A DNA stretch of 64,000 nt from Ethanoligenens harbinense YUAN-3 (lineage in GTDB: Bacteria > Bacillota > Clostridia > Oscillospirales > Ethanoligenentaceae): assembly GCF_000178115.2 (NCBI RefSeq), contig NC_014828.1, forward strand, positions 1,395,310-1,459,309, read 5' to 3'. The notes under the pieces are model-generated. The model saw only the letters and a program-made list of their open reading frames with translations. It was not told where the DNA came from and made no database searches. Position 1 is the first letter of the stretch, and each line of letters opens with the position of its first letter. Below, in pieces: positions 15,992 through 24,910 of the stretch. The translations under genes were made by a program, and so were the position numbers.

Positions 15992-16098
15992 ACAGGTCTG
16001 CTTTTCCAGAGCGGAGAAGCGGATTTGCCGGACGGGATGATTCACTAAAGCTTTATTGCCGCATAGCTTTCATCCCTTTGTAGGATGCGCCTTGATTC

Positions 16099-16572
16099 TT
16101 ATTGGTATTCTCCTTTGATTACAAAAAAGGAGCCTCGGATCATTCCGGCCAACTTGGATTTCTGACGGGCAAATTTGAATTTGCCTTCCAATTCTTTGGG
16201 TATCTCCATTCCCTCAGAAAGCTTGAATCCGACAGCCCGCTTTTTGGGGTCATCGACTGCATACATGACATTGACCGCAAGGCCGCTTTCATAAAAGATA
16301 TAGGCAAATTGGATGTTTTCCACTTGAAAACATGATGTTTCCAAAGGCCTGTCCGCAAACACAATGCCGCGTTCTTCTTTCAGGATCCGGTTCACATACT
16401 CCAGGCTTTCATGGCTTTCGTCAGCCGGGGTAACCGTAAATTCATGCTTGTATTTGTTCATAAAATAGCGGGACTCGTTCGCGCGTAAACCGGCAAGGGG
16501 CTCTGCCACAGGGGAAGACTCCAAACCGACCGTCGATACGTTTTTAAAATCAACAAGATACGACATTTTCAT
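16099..16572 (-). CDS. Hypothetical protein
   Basis: A 157-residue protein with no family I can name. It opens with MSYLVDFKNVSTVGLES, which resembles the first strand of PIN/NYN-type nucleases (YLVDFENV), but the expected later acidic residues are not obvious. The rest is mixed alpha/beta and lysine-rich, and its end (MIRGSFFVIKGEYQ) looks like a beta-strand edge. No signal peptide or membrane segment is visible. It is monocistronic, between mobile remnants and a tRNA. Confidence 0.6.
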   Translation of the reverse strand: MKMSYLVDFKNVSTVGLESSPVAEPLAGLRANESRYFMNKYKHEFTVTPADESHESLEYVNRILKEERGIVFADRPLETSCFQVENIQFAYIFYESGLAVNVMYAVDDPKKRAVGFKLSEGMEIPKELEGKFKFARQKSKLAGMIRGSFFVIKGEYQ

Positions 16573-16610
16573 TTCTCGCTATCCTCTAAAAGTTGCGGAA
16601 GAAAAGGCAA

Positions 16611-16634
16611 CGCGCTCACAAAACTATGAGCGCG
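16611..16634 (-). terminator. Hairpin downstream of tRNA-Ser
   Basis: CGCGCTCA (16611-16618) pairs with TGAGCGCG (16627-16634). On the minus strand it is followed by a T-rich run (TTGCCTTTTCTT). A second small hairpin, GCGGGC-act-GCCCGC, lies between it and the tRNA end. The pair is a plausible terminator for the tRNA transcript. Confidence 0.5.
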
Positions 16635-16657
16635 TCCTGACCGCGGGCACTGCCCGC

Positions 16658-16746
16658 TGGCGGAGAGGGAGGGATTCGAACCCTCGTGTGATTACTCACA
16701 AACTGATTTCGAGTCAGCCCCGTTATGACCGCTTCGATACCTCTCC
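16658..16746 (-). tRNA. tRNA-Ser (anticodon CGA)
   Basis: On the minus strand the acceptor stem GGAGAGG pairs with CCTCTCC, with discriminator G and an encoded CCA (16660-16658). The anticodon arm is CTGA-CTCGAAA-TCAG with anticodon CGA. The long variable arm (GTGAGTAATCACAC) is typical of serine tRNA, and the T arm GAGGGTTCGAATCCCTC is intact. It reads UCG codons. Length is 89 nt including CCA. Confidence 0.95.
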
Positions 16747-16897
16747 ATATATAGTTTTACCGCAAAAGCGGGAAAACGCGAGTTTGAAAAAGTGTTAGCA
16801 AACTGTTAGCGTGCGCCTGATTTTTGGGAAGCATCGACCGCCGACAAGCCCTGATTTCATGCGGGTTCGCGGCTTTTTGGGTGAAACGAAGCCCACT

Positions 16898-16940
16898 TGA
16901 TTTCGAGTCAGCCCCGTTATGACCACTTCGATACCTTTCC
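16898..16940 (-). repeat. Partial duplicate of the 5' half of tRNA-Ser (candidate att site)
   Basis: These 43 bp match tRNA-Ser from its first base through the anticodon arm, with only two differences (GGAAAGG for GGAGAGG and GTGG for GCGG), then diverge completely. The flanking upstream sequence is also similar (cgtatatta versus catatata). Such tRNA part-copies are left by integrative elements. The enclosed DNA is only about 150 bp, so any element has been deleted. Confidence 0.75.
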
Positions 16941-17230
16941 GTATATTATCCCTTTATCCACTTCCGAAATTGGAAGAAAAAATAGGGAAACTGTTGATAT
17001 GCAGTGCATCAAACACAACACATCGGCAAACAGCGCCTTAATAGTATAGCAAACCGCATGCTAAAAGTCAAATGTTTTTGTATGTCTGATCCCTTCTTTC
17101 GTTTTTTGGTTGCGGTTTTTCAGAACAAAAACCCTACTTTGCTTCTACACAACCAATGCAAAATATGATACTATAATGCATGAGCCTTATTTATTTTACC
17201 GCAGGGCGGCATGTGCAACCGAGGGGCACT

Positions 17231-17863
17231 ATGATTGTAAAATGCATTAAGAATCCTGATGTTTTTAAAATACAGGACGAACTGACAAACGCCGTCTATT
17301 ACGGTTGCAATCAGGAATGGTATCAAACAAAATGGCAGCGGCGCTCCGGTTGCGGGCCAACTACTTCCACCACTATTCTGCAGTATCTGTATGCCACACG
17401 GAAAAACAGCGCGCCGCTGTTGCTGACCAAAGGCGCCTGCCTGCAATGTATGGAAGAGGTATGGAAGTATGTTACACCCGGCCCGCAGGGCATTTCCTCT
17501 ACCCAGAAATTCTGCAAAGGGCTGGATGCGTATGCTCGGGCCAAATCTTTGCGCCTCCAGACCGATGTGCTGGATATCCCACGTTATCGCAGCAAACGCC
17601 CGCCGTTTTCAGAAACACTGGCTTTTCTTGACAACGCGCTGAAGAATGATCTGCCGATTGCTTTTTTGAACCTCCACAACGGACAGGAACCAATACTGGA
17701 CTCTTGGCATTGGGTGACCATTATTTCTGTGGAGTATGCATCGGACGCCAGTAAAGCGTTTGTCGGCATATTGGACGAGGGGATGCGCAAAAACATTGAT
17801 TTCTCCATGTGGTTTCACACGACCCTTTGGGGCGGCGGTCTGGTCGCGTTCGATATGCTGTGA
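17231..17863 (+). CDS. C39-like papain-fold cysteine peptidase
   Basis: A 210-residue protein with the ATG at 17231, preceded by GAGGGG. The likely catalytic cysteine is in RSGCGPTTSTTILQYL (about residue 41), preceded by a conserved Q/W stretch (NQEWYQTKW). The histidine is in DSWHWVTIISVEY, about 120 residues later, with an acidic/aromatic block following. This order fits papain-like C39/BtrH-type domains. There is no signal peptide, so it is likely cytoplasmic. The substrate is unknown. Confidence 0.65.
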   Translation: MIVKCIKNPDVFKIQDELTNAVYYGCNQEWYQTKWQRRSGCGPTTSTTILQYLYATRKNSAPLLLTKGACLQCMEEVWKYVTPGPQGISSTQKFCKGLDAYARAKSLRLQTDVLDIPRYRSKRPPFSETLAFLDNALKNDLPIAFLNLHNGQEPILDSWHWVTIISVEYASDASKAFVGILDEGMRKNIDFSMWFHTTLWGGGLVAFDML

Positions 17864-17928
17864 ACACGGTTCAAACAGAAATTCCCCGTTGCCTGGATGA
17901 ACCCCTAAAAGTTAGACAATAGTTTTAA

Positions 17929-18337
17929 TTAAGTTACCCAAAGGCTTGCTGCCTGCGTAGAGCAGGTGGCAAGCCCTTCCGTTTTGCCTTGATGTGGCGA
18001 TTGTTGTAATAACCCGGGTGGTCTACAAGCTCGGCTTTGAACTTGAGCCGTTCTCAATTTTTCGGAGACAAAGAAGCCGTGCAAATGTGTGTTTGTTTCA
18101 AAAGCTCCTAATAACCCTTTGCCGGCGTACTGGATACCCTGATCCGAATGATGGAGCAGGCCTGCTCTGAGTTTGTATCGCCAAATTGCCGTGTTCAGCA
18201 CTCTTTTGCAGAAATCGGTGTCGATTCGGCTGCTGGTGGCAAATCCAATGATCGCCGATCAAACAAATCGTATACGGTGCCCAGATAAAGCCCCTTCTCG
18301 TCTGTTTCTGCACAGCTGATCTTGTTGGGGCATCCAT
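17929..18337 (-). pseudogene. IS3-family transposase OrfB remnant
   Basis: The minus-strand frame KGLYLGTVYDLFDRRSLDLA, continuing to GLLHHSDQGIQYAGKG, contains the conserved HSDQG-QY block and second aspartate of IS3-family DDE integrases. The 5' half is absent. After about residue 100 the frame shifts: the tail corresponding to the usual YYNNRRIKAKLKGL block reads on only in another frame. No intact terminal repeats were found. The adjoining 18340-18587 holds nothing recognisable. Confidence 0.8.
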
Positions 18338-18587
18338 ATTTGGTAGTTTTTATAAGAAGTCATATCGCAATCAGCAAGTTTCGAAATTGTACCACGCATC
18401 ATCATTTTTCCGTTATTATGGCATACTTGTTTTATATTGGTTTCTCCAACAGTATTATACTTTACCAAGGAGAACGTATTCAAGCCTGCATTTACTCAAG
18501 GTAAATATTTTTAAAGAAAATAAGATGAAATTCTCCAATCTGTTCTAATTATGTCTGAAATTTTCAATAAGCATATATTTTTATAGT

Positions 18588-19367
18588 TCAATCTTCTTGG
18601 AAATCCCATGGGTGTGTGTGATAATGCTCATCGACAAGATTTACCTGCTTTAAAAGTTTAGGGTCTTTGAGTAAAGTTTTTACCGGCAAATCGGCAGCAA
18701 TGGTATGGTCTTCGTCAAACAGAATTGCGCGGTCGGAAACATGCGGAACCAAATCCAGATCATGTGTCGCAAAAATCAAAGTTTTGCCCGCTTTTCCCAA
18801 CGATTGAAGCAGGTGCAGTAGCCATGTCTGCGATCGTGGGTCCAGGCTGCTGGCAGGTTCATCCAGAACGAGAACATCTGGATTCAAAATGAGAACACTG
18901 CCGATAGCCACTTTCTTTTTCTCTCCGCCGCTGAGATGGAACGGCGGTTTTTCCAGCAGCTTTTCAATGTCAAGTATAGAGGAAAGTTCATCAATGCGCT
19001 TTCTTATCGTGTCTTTTGGCAGACCAAACTGGAGGGGGCCAAAGGCCAGTTCTTCGTAAACCGTACTGCAAAACAACTGAGCTTCCGAGTCCTGAAAAAC
19101 AAATCCGATTCGGCGATGGTAAACAGTGGACAGGTTTCCTTTGAAATGCTCACGCTCCACTTTCTTTCCGAATGCGGTAAATGTCCCGCTCTGTGGAAAA
19201 AGGAGCCCGGCCAGTATTTTCAATAGAGTGGATTTGCCGCAGCCGTTTGCTCCAAGGATGCTCAGCCGTTCTCCCGCGACGATTTCAAGGCTTATATTTG
19301 AAAGCACCGGTTCGCTCTGCGGGTAAGCATATGAAACTTCGTCCAGTTTGAAAACGGTCTGATTCAA
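18588..19367 (-). CDS. ECF/CbiO-type energy-coupling ATPase for Ni/Co uptake
   Basis: A 259-residue ABC ATPase with Walker A GANGCGKST, Q-loop FQDSEAQLF, signature LSGGEKKKV, Walker B VLVLDEPASSLD and H-loop ATHDL. It is the energy subunit (LarO/NikO/CbiO-like) for the adjacent CbiM- and CbiQ-like membrane proteins. Its start overlaps the upstream gene's stop by 4 bp (ATGA). The C-terminus contains HYHTHPW, a histidine cluster that could contact metal. Confidence 0.92.
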   Translation of the reverse strand: MNQTVFKLDEVSYAYPQSEPVLSNISLEIVAGERLSILGANGCGKSTLLKILAGLLFPQSGTFTAFGKKVEREHFKGNLSTVYHRRIGFVFQDSEAQLFCSTVYEELAFGPLQFGLPKDTIRKRIDELSSILDIEKLLEKPPFHLSGGEKKKVAIGSVLILNPDVLVLDEPASSLDPRSQTWLLHLLQSLGKAGKTLIFATHDLDLVPHVSDRAILFDEDHTIAADLPVKTLLKDPKLLKQVNLVDEHYHTHPWDFQED

Positions 19368-20308
19368 AACAGATGTTCACCCACAATCAATAGCATTAAG
19401 ATGACGACGCTGTTTATCAAAAAAAGGACATCAGCAGCACTTATTTTATAGCTGCGGATGCTTACGGGTTTTCCGGAAAACCCCCGGCAGACCATAGCGT
19501 CGTAAATCTCTTCGCTTAATCCTTGTGATTTTATAAAAAGATATGCAACACTGTGGCTCATGAAGCGGCGGTTGTCGGCGGTTTCCAGCTTGCCGACCGT
19601 CCGGAGAAACCGGGCCTCCATCATGTTTTTGGCCATTTCCACTGTGACAAATAGGTAGCGGTAGGCCATATTCAAAACGGAGACGACCACTAAAGGCACA
19701 TGCATCCCGGCAAGCGCATGGGTGATTTGAGACCATCTTGTTGTCAACAACAGAAGAAACGCAAACGACAAGGAAATTCCGGGATGCAGCGCGAGCCGAA
19801 ATGCCATGGCGATGCCGGAGGAAGTAAAATACAGACCGTTTTGCATACCGAAGGTTCCGGGTGGCAGCACGTAAAAGAGGGGCGCTCCCTTTGTAAACAG
19901 GCTGGAGGCGCCCGGTATGGAACAAACAAACACGGCCGGAGGAAGATACGCCCATACCCGGCGGAAATAGTCTGTCATGTTAAGCCCGGAAAGTTTTGCA
20001 TAAGCAAATGCGATCACAGCCAGTGCGAGAAGGATTACGATACTTGAAGAAAACGAAGAAAAAACCATAAACGCCAGCAATACAATGACTTTGACCCTGG
20101 GGTCAAGGCATTGCAGCAGCATGGTTTTTGACGCATACCGTTCACAATAGAATTCGTTTTCAAATACTTCTGAAAAATGATGGAGTGTTTTAATTAGAAA
20201 ATTTGTCCCGGAAGATGCCACACGGGCTTTTTCATCTCGACTCGTTTCAAGCAGCCAGGCAGGAATATCGGGCGGTATTTCCGGATGACGGGTCGTGCTA
20301 TTTGGCAT
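19364..20308 (-). CDS. CbiQ-type transmembrane T component of Ni/Co ECF transporter
   Basis: About 314 residues with five or so membrane segments in the C-terminal 230 residues and the coupling motif MMEARFLRT, with a second A-R-G-type motif MVCRGFSG. The N-terminal 75 residues are hydrophilic and longer than usual for CbiQ. The start is ATG 20308 (AAGAG 5 nt upstream); a GTG at 20314 is the alternative. It overlaps the CbiM-like gene's end, so the order M-Q-O is translationally coupled. Confidence 0.9.
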   Translation of the reverse strand: MPNSTTRHPEIPPDIPAWLLETSRDEKARVASSGTNFLIKTLHHFSEVFENEFYCERYASKTMLLQCLDPRVKVIVLLAFMVFSSFSSSIVILLALAVIAFAYAKLSGLNMTDYFRRVWAYLPPAVFVCSIPGASSLFTKGAPLFYVLPPGTFGMQNGLYFTSSGIAMAFRLALHPGISLSFAFLLLLTTRWSQITHALAGMHVPLVVVSVLNMAYRYLFVTVEMAKNMMEARFLRTVGKLETADNRRFMSHSVAYLFIKSQGLSEEIYDAMVCRGFSGKPVSIRSYKISAADVLFLINSVVILMLLIVGEHLF

Positions 20309-21350
20309 TTCCACTCTTTATTTTACCTTTCTGAGCTTTCATAACCAGTGCGGAACTGAGAAGGATCAAGCCGACAATCAATGCAATGCCGATGATTGCC
20401 GATAAAATGTAGCCTGTAATGGAGCCTGCGGCACCGTTCCCTAAAACGGGGAGGGAATAATCCGGGAGCAAAGCTTTCCACTTATCGGCCATTGCGGCAA
20501 AGCCTGCCGGTATATACCCAATGGCTTTTTTGATTTCTCCTCCGCTCCATTCACCCCAGGCAGTACCCGTTGCGAGCAGTCCGAGCGGAGCCAATAGAAT
20601 AAGAACGCCGAGCGGGATCAGCAAAGCCTTGTATCTTTTCCAAAACGAAATCTCTGGTTCTTTTATGGATTCCAACGATTCCCGGGCAAAAAGCTGGGGA
20701 GCGAATTTGGCAACATAAGCAACGGCCGCCGCCGTAATAACGGCTTCTACAGGCCCTGCCACCAGACCGTGTGCGAACATCATGGCAGGTATCGAGACGG
20801 ATAGGGGATAGGGGCAATAGAGCGCGGAACCATTGGCCGCCTTGAAAAGGAGAGGCTGGATGCCAAACTCTACAGATGCGCAAAAAGCGGCAAGGTTTAA
20901 TCCCGCATAGCTTCCGATGAGAGAACCGACAAGATTGCGGCGGCTGCCGGGCTTTGATCTGCCGGTGATCCATTTATATATAGCGTATCCGGTAAACGGC
21001 ATAACTACAGCCATATTCAGACAATTGATTCCAAACGCCATGATACCGCCGTCGCCAAACACAAAAGCCTGTATCAGCAGAGTGGTGGAAACCGAAATGG
21101 TTGCCGCCCAGGGCCCCAGCAGGATCGCAATGAAGACCGCGCCCACCGCATGAGCCGAGCTCCCTCCCGCCACCGGAACATTGAACGCCATGATTACAAA
21201 GGAAAATGCAGCACAAAGCGCAAGGGTGGGAACCCGTCTCTCACCCAGTTTCTTTTTGACTTGATTGAAAGCGACGATCCAGACAGGCACCATGCCTGCT
21301 ATGGCCGGAATCGTGGTCTGAGGTGAGAGGTAACCGTCCGGAATATGCAT
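20298..21350 (-). CDS. CbiM/NikM substrate-binding subunit fused to an N-like domain
   Basis: A 350-residue membrane protein starting exactly MHIPDGYLSP. In NikM/CbiM proteins the N-terminal Met-His pair binds the metal, so this ATG (21350) is preferred over the upstream in-frame one. The CbiM core (about 1-215) includes the histidine region SSAHAVGAV. The C-terminal part (about 235-345), with two hydrophobic segments flanking a loop, matches the fused CbiN/PDGLE-type domain (NikMN). Its position directly after larB points to nickel. Confidence 0.92.
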   Translation of the reverse strand: MHIPDGYLSPQTTIPAIAGMVPVWIVAFNQVKKKLGERRVPTLALCAAFSFVIMAFNVPVAGGSSAHAVGAVFIAILLGPWAATISVSTTLLIQAFVFGDGGIMAFGINCLNMAVVMPFTGYAIYKWITGRSKPGSRRNLVGSLIGSYAGLNLAAFCASVEFGIQPLLFKAANGSALYCPYPLSVSIPAMMFAHGLVAGPVEAVITAAAVAYVAKFAPQLFARESLESIKEPEISFWKRYKALLIPLGVLILLAPLGLLATGTAWGEWSGGEIKKAIGYIPAGFAAMADKWKALLPDYSLPVLGNGAAGSITGYILSAIIGIALIVGLILLSSALVMKAQKGKIKSGNAK

Positions 21351-21366
21351 AAATGCAACCCTCACT

Positions 21367-22113
21367 TTACAATTTATTGATCATACTTGCCAGATATCCG
21401 GCTCCAAAGCCGTTGTCGATATTTACAACGCCGATACCGCTGGCGCAGCTGTTAAGCATGGCCAGAAGTGCGGAAAGCCCTCCAAAATTGGCTCCGTATC
21501 CCACACTGGTGGGCACGGCAATGACGGGTTTGTCCACCATTCCGCCAACGACACTCGCCAGTGCGCCTTCCATTCCGGCCACGACAATGAGCACATTTGC
21601 GCGCATGAGGTGATCGGAATTGGCAAACAGGCGATGTATGCCCGCAACGCCAACATCATAAACTCTATCCACCCCGTTGCCAAGAGTTTCGGCCGTGACA
21701 GCGGCTTCTTCTGCCACCGGAATATCGGATGTGCCGGCTGTTATGACAGCAATCATTTTATCTGTGACAATGAGGTCTCTTCTTTTTACCACAACGATTC
21801 TGGCAGTTTCATAATACACTGCATCCCGGGTCAGTTCAAGTATGCCTTTATAGACGTCCTCTCCTGCTCGGGTGGCAAGGATGTTGTTGTTGTTTTCCAT
21901 AAGCTTTTGCACGATTGATTTTATCTGACCGACTGTTTTGCCCTGACAAAATATGACTTCAGGATAACCGTTACGGATACTTCTGTGATGGTCAACCTTT
22001 GCGAAGCCGAGATCTTCAAAAGGAAGATTTTTTAAATCACCAACCGCTTCTTCAACACTTACATGCCCCTCTTTTACTTGTTCCAGAAGCCTTTTCAGGC
22101 CATCTTCATTCAT
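21367..22113 (-). CDS. larB: LarB, nickel-pincer nucleotide cofactor synthesis
   Basis: A 248-residue LarB. It carboxylates and hydrolyses nicotinic acid adenine dinucleotide, the first step of the nickel-pincer cofactor of lactate racemase. Visible blocks include the N-terminal DLGFAKVDHHRSIRNGYPEV and the PurE-like core TAGTSDIPVAEEAA ... VAGMEGALASVVGG ... PTSVGYGANFGG. The start chosen is the ATG at 22113, with GGAAGGA somewhat far upstream. The gene is followed 16 bp later by a Ni transporter, matching the larB-plus-transporter grouping of lar clusters. larA, larC and larE are not in this window. Confidence 0.93.
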   Translation of the reverse strand: MNEDGLKRLLEQVKEGHVSVEEAVGDLKNLPFEDLGFAKVDHHRSIRNGYPEVIFCQGKTVGQIKSIVQKLMENNNNILATRAGEDVYKGILELTRDAVYYETARIVVVKRRDLIVTDKMIAVITAGTSDIPVAEEAAVTAETLGNGVDRVYDVGVAGIHRLFANSDHLMRANVLIVVAGMEGALASVVGGMVDKPVIAVPTSVGYGANFGGLSALLAMLNSCASGIGVVNIDNGFGAGYLASMINKL

Positions 22114-22254
22114 AATAGTGCCCATTCCTTCCGCCTCGCTCAGAGCAAAAAACGTGACAATGTCCGTCGGATCTCCCTGCCGCATTGTACCACGTAACCC
22201 CAGGTGCATTCAACCGGCATACAGATGGCATATTCGGGGATGTGCGGGCGTTTC

Positions 22255-22809
22255 CTACAAATCCGTACCCAATCGGTAGGCTTTTTGCTCTTTCTGGTTG
22301 TCCGATGTGGTCAATTTGGCTTTGGTTACCGTTCCGCCATGCAGTGCAGCCATCGCGTCGTCCAGCTCCGGCGAGGTGTCGGCCGCGCCGGTGTCGAAGA
22401 CCAGCACATGCTGCGAAGGCGTCAGGGTCACGTTCTTCATATAATCCAGCAGCACCGGCGAAAGCTTCCCGCCGTATACGGGGGAGCCGAACACAACCAC
22501 CGCGTAGCCGGAGAGGTCGGTGGAAAGATACCTGCCCGGATGGTTGACCGTGACCTGATAGCCGTTCTTGTTCAGGCCTTTTGCAATCTGGAAAACGGTT
22601 TGTTCGGTTACATCGGACAAGGCCGACGGCTGATAGATGACCAATGCCTTTTGGCCGGACGGCGTGCCGTTGAGTACCTGGGGGTGGTTGCCGGCGGAGT
22701 GGTTGACTACCGATGTCAGCCGGTTCAGGAGCACAAAACCGGTAATCATGAACGCAGCAAAGACACCCGGTATGATCAATAGAATGTTTCGGACGATATG
22801 CTTTTTCAT
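22255..22809 (-). CDS. Membrane-anchored flavodoxin-like protein
   Basis: A 184-residue protein with an N-terminal membrane anchor (about 8-28), a short linker, and a flavodoxin-like domain (KALVIYQPSALSDVTEQTVF ... VVVFGSPVYGG ... HVLVFDTG). The first loop that normally carries the T/S-x-T-x-N-T phosphate-binding pattern is altered, so FMN binding is uncertain. It is the last gene of a TetR-led operon that also contains a soluble flavodoxin-like protein. Confidence 0.7.
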   Translation of the reverse strand: MKKHIVRNILLIIPGVFAAFMITGFVLLNRLTSVVNHSAGNHPQVLNGTPSGQKALVIYQPSALSDVTEQTVFQIAKGLNKNGYQVTVNHPGRYLSTDLSGYAVVVFGSPVYGGKLSPVLLDYMKNVTLTPSQHVLVFDTGAADTSPELDDAMAALHGGTVTKAKLTTSDNQKEQKAYRLGTDL

Positions 22810-22819
22810 TCAATTTTCC

Positions 22820-23419
22820 TCACAGTCGGTTCATGTCGGGGTGGATGTGTGAACGAAGCAGCAGGATAAGGCAGGCACGAACACGGGCCGTCATGGAAAC
22901 GATAGCCAGAAACGCCGCCAGGTACAGCACGGCATACAAAACACCAGTAAAAGCGGCATGGCCGACCGTCTCGCAGGCAAGCATGGGCGCAGTATAAAAA
23001 AACATGGCGGCCAACCGCCCGAGTGTGTCGAATACAAACAGGCGTTTTGGTTCATGCGGTGTTTTTTGCAGATATCTGGATGTGAGCAGAAAGCCGGTAA
23101 AATCCAGAGCGGCGACTGCAGTGAACCAGACGGGCACGATTCCGGACAGATTGAAGAGCATCAGAGCAGGGAAGATGAACGAGCAGTCCGCCAGGATGTC
23201 CAGCCGGGCGCCCACGGCGGACTCTGTCCGCAGCGCCCGTGCCAGCCGGCCGTCGATGAAGTCGGACAGCCAGATGAAAGCCTCCAGACCATACAATACG
23301 GCGGGCATATGTAACGCGTGGCCATACAGGCTTTTGCACAGGACATACACGAAAACGGCGCTGCAAGCGATGCGCGCAAGGGTGACGGCATTCGGGAGCA
23401 GGCGCTTGAAGCGTTTCAT
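22820..23419 (-). CDS. CDP-alcohol phosphatidyltransferase family membrane protein
   Basis: A 199-residue membrane enzyme. The signature SDFIDGRLAR, then GARLDILAD, supplies the DxxDGxxAR-x8-GxxxDxxxD metal and substrate site at about residues 52-77. The substrate alcohol is unknown. Its ATG overlaps the stop of the flavodoxin-like gene upstream (4 bp), so the two are coupled. It is a paralogue of the enzyme at 13639-14181. Confidence 0.88.
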   Translation of the reverse strand: MKRFKRLLPNAVTLARIACSAVFVYVLCKSLYGHALHMPAVLYGLEAFIWLSDFIDGRLARALRTESAVGARLDILADCSFIFPALMLFNLSGIVPVWFTAVAALDFTGFLLTSRYLQKTPHEPKRLFVFDTLGRLAAMFFYTAPMLACETVGHAAFTGVLYAVLYLAAFLAIVSMTARVRACLILLLRSHIHPDMNRL

Positions 23420-23928
23420 ATCCGGGTTTTCCCCGCGGGCATGGGGTGTGGCGCTGTTTGCAGCTTGTGTATAAACTGGAGGATGTTCTGCTCAAAAAAC
23501 ACCGATTCGTTCTTGCGGTTTCCGCGCATGGCGCCTACCATAAGCCTTTCTATCCAGTTCATTTTCTGAAAATCGAAACCATACCCGAGGATGTCTTTGG
23601 CAACGGCATGTTCCAGCAGTTCGGGTGCAAAGGCGTTTTGAAGCTCCTGCTTTTGCACCTCCGGGTCGGTGACACCCGCGCAGAGGAACAGACCGGTCTT
23701 TTTGTCAAGCAACTCCGGCAAATGCCGGTCTATAAATGTGGTCAACGCTTTCTGAACATGCCCGATGTAGACGGAACCGCCCAAAATCACGGCATCGTAC
23801 GGTTCCAGAGAGGGGACTGTACCGTTTGCGTCGGCAAGCTGTGTTTCGCCGCCCAGCATGGCCTGCAAACGTTTCGCCACACTGCGTGTACAGCCGTATT
23901 TCGTGGTATAGATGATGATGGTTTTCAT
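23416..23928 (-). CDS. Soluble flavodoxin-domain protein (HemG-like)
   Basis: A 170-residue protein beginning MKTIIIYTTKYGCTRSVAKR, the FMN-phosphate loop of the flavodoxin_5/HemG type, with VILGGSVYIGHVQ and GLFLCAGVTDPEVQ later. Related proteins include menaquinone-dependent protoporphyrinogen oxidase and radiation-type flavodoxins. No haem genes are adjacent. The ATG overlaps the stop of the membrane protein upstream (ATGA). An open frame extends far upstream but is antisense-like coding there. Confidence 0.85.
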   Translation of the reverse strand: MKTIIIYTTKYGCTRSVAKRLQAMLGGETQLADANGTVPSLEPYDAVILGGSVYIGHVQKALTTFIDRHLPELLDKKTGLFLCAGVTDPEVQKQELQNAFAPELLEHAVAKDILGYGFDFQKMNWIERLMVGAMRGNRKNESVFFEQNILQFIHKLQTAPHPMPAGKTRI

Positions 23929-24812
23929 GCGGCTTTGCCTCCTTTGTTGGCCGGTTCTTTGATCGTGCGCAGCAAAACGAACAGAAATACAAACGCGATC
24001 GCGTTGGCGGCGGGAAACAGGACGCATACCGCCGCCGGCACCGCTACGCCCGCCAGCACCTGCCCGATGACCATGGCGGTCAGAGCCGTGAGCATGGTCG
24101 CGGCCTTCATACAGACCACGGTGCCCAGCAGTAGGCCGAACGGATTTTTTCGCAGCAGCAAGATGGCTGTCAGCCAGGATACCGGTACGATGAATCCAAG
24201 GTCCATCGCCTGGATGACTAGTGTGGTATATTGCTCCAAACCGGACGGTACCGTATCGTTCAAAAGCGAAGGCTCGATTTTGCCCAACCACATCAGCCCG
24301 ACCGACGTACCCAGAAACAGCAGAAAGACCGCGATCGGTTTGGCGGGGAACCGGTCTCCGATGTTTTCGGACAGCGCCCGCGTATCGAATGACATCATGG
24401 TGAGCACGAACGCAAAGAAGCTCATCGACATCAGGGCCACGTCGGCCAGGAACAGGCTGTTGTACATGGAAGTGAACGAGTACGACATATAGGTATACAG
24501 GAAATAGGCCAGAGTCCCCGCCAGCAGGAGCCGCCCTCTCAGGCTGCCCCTGCGCGCGAATACGATGGAAACGATCAGCAGCGGGACGCCCAGGCAGAGC
24601 GTCACGACATCCTGTGCGATGGCCTGCGCCGCCATGGAGACGGAATCGAACCGGTACAGCCCTTTGCCGAAAAGTATCACCTGTTCGCCGTGTATGGTCG
24701 TAAACGCATGCTTGCCGGGGCCTCCGGCGGAAAAGATGCCGATGGCGGCCGCGGCTGCCGCCAACACGGAGATGCAGATTGCCAGGATCGTAATGGATTT
24801 TTGTTGTTTCAT
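23925..24812 (-). CDS. Polytopic membrane protein, uncharacterised
   Basis: A 295-residue protein with about eight predicted membrane segments spread over its length and no motif I recognise. One extracytoplasmic stretch (about 30-55) precedes the second segment. It sits in a tight operon after the TetR gene (98 bp gap) and before the flavodoxin-like gene, with a 4-bp overlap. A role in membrane redox or transport is conceivable but not shown. Confidence 0.75.
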   Translation of the reverse strand: MKQQKSITILAICISVLAAAAAAIGIFSAGGPGKHAFTTIHGEQVILFGKGLYRFDSVSMAAQAIAQDVVTLCLGVPLLIVSIVFARRGSLRGRLLLAGTLAYFLYTYMSYSFTSMYNSLFLADVALMSMSFFAFVLTMMSFDTRALSENIGDRFPAKPIAVFLLFLGTSVGLMWLGKIEPSLLNDTVPSGLEQYTTLVIQAMDLGFIVPVSWLTAILLLRKNPFGLLLGTVVCMKAATMLTALTAMVIGQVLAGVAVPAAVCVLFPAANAIAFVFLFVLLRTIKEPANKGGKAA

Positions 24813-24910
24813 GCAATTTTTCTCGGTCTTTCCGGTCGTCCTGTTTGCTCCGTTCAGAAAGGCGTTTTCCCGAAACAGGTCGAAAATATCCGGCGGTTTC
24901 CCTGATGGGT

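Noticed and set aside
22115-22254. Cobalamin or nickel-responsive leader before larB
   Set aside because: No B12-box, NiCo pattern or NikR-type palindrome was found in the short upstream region.
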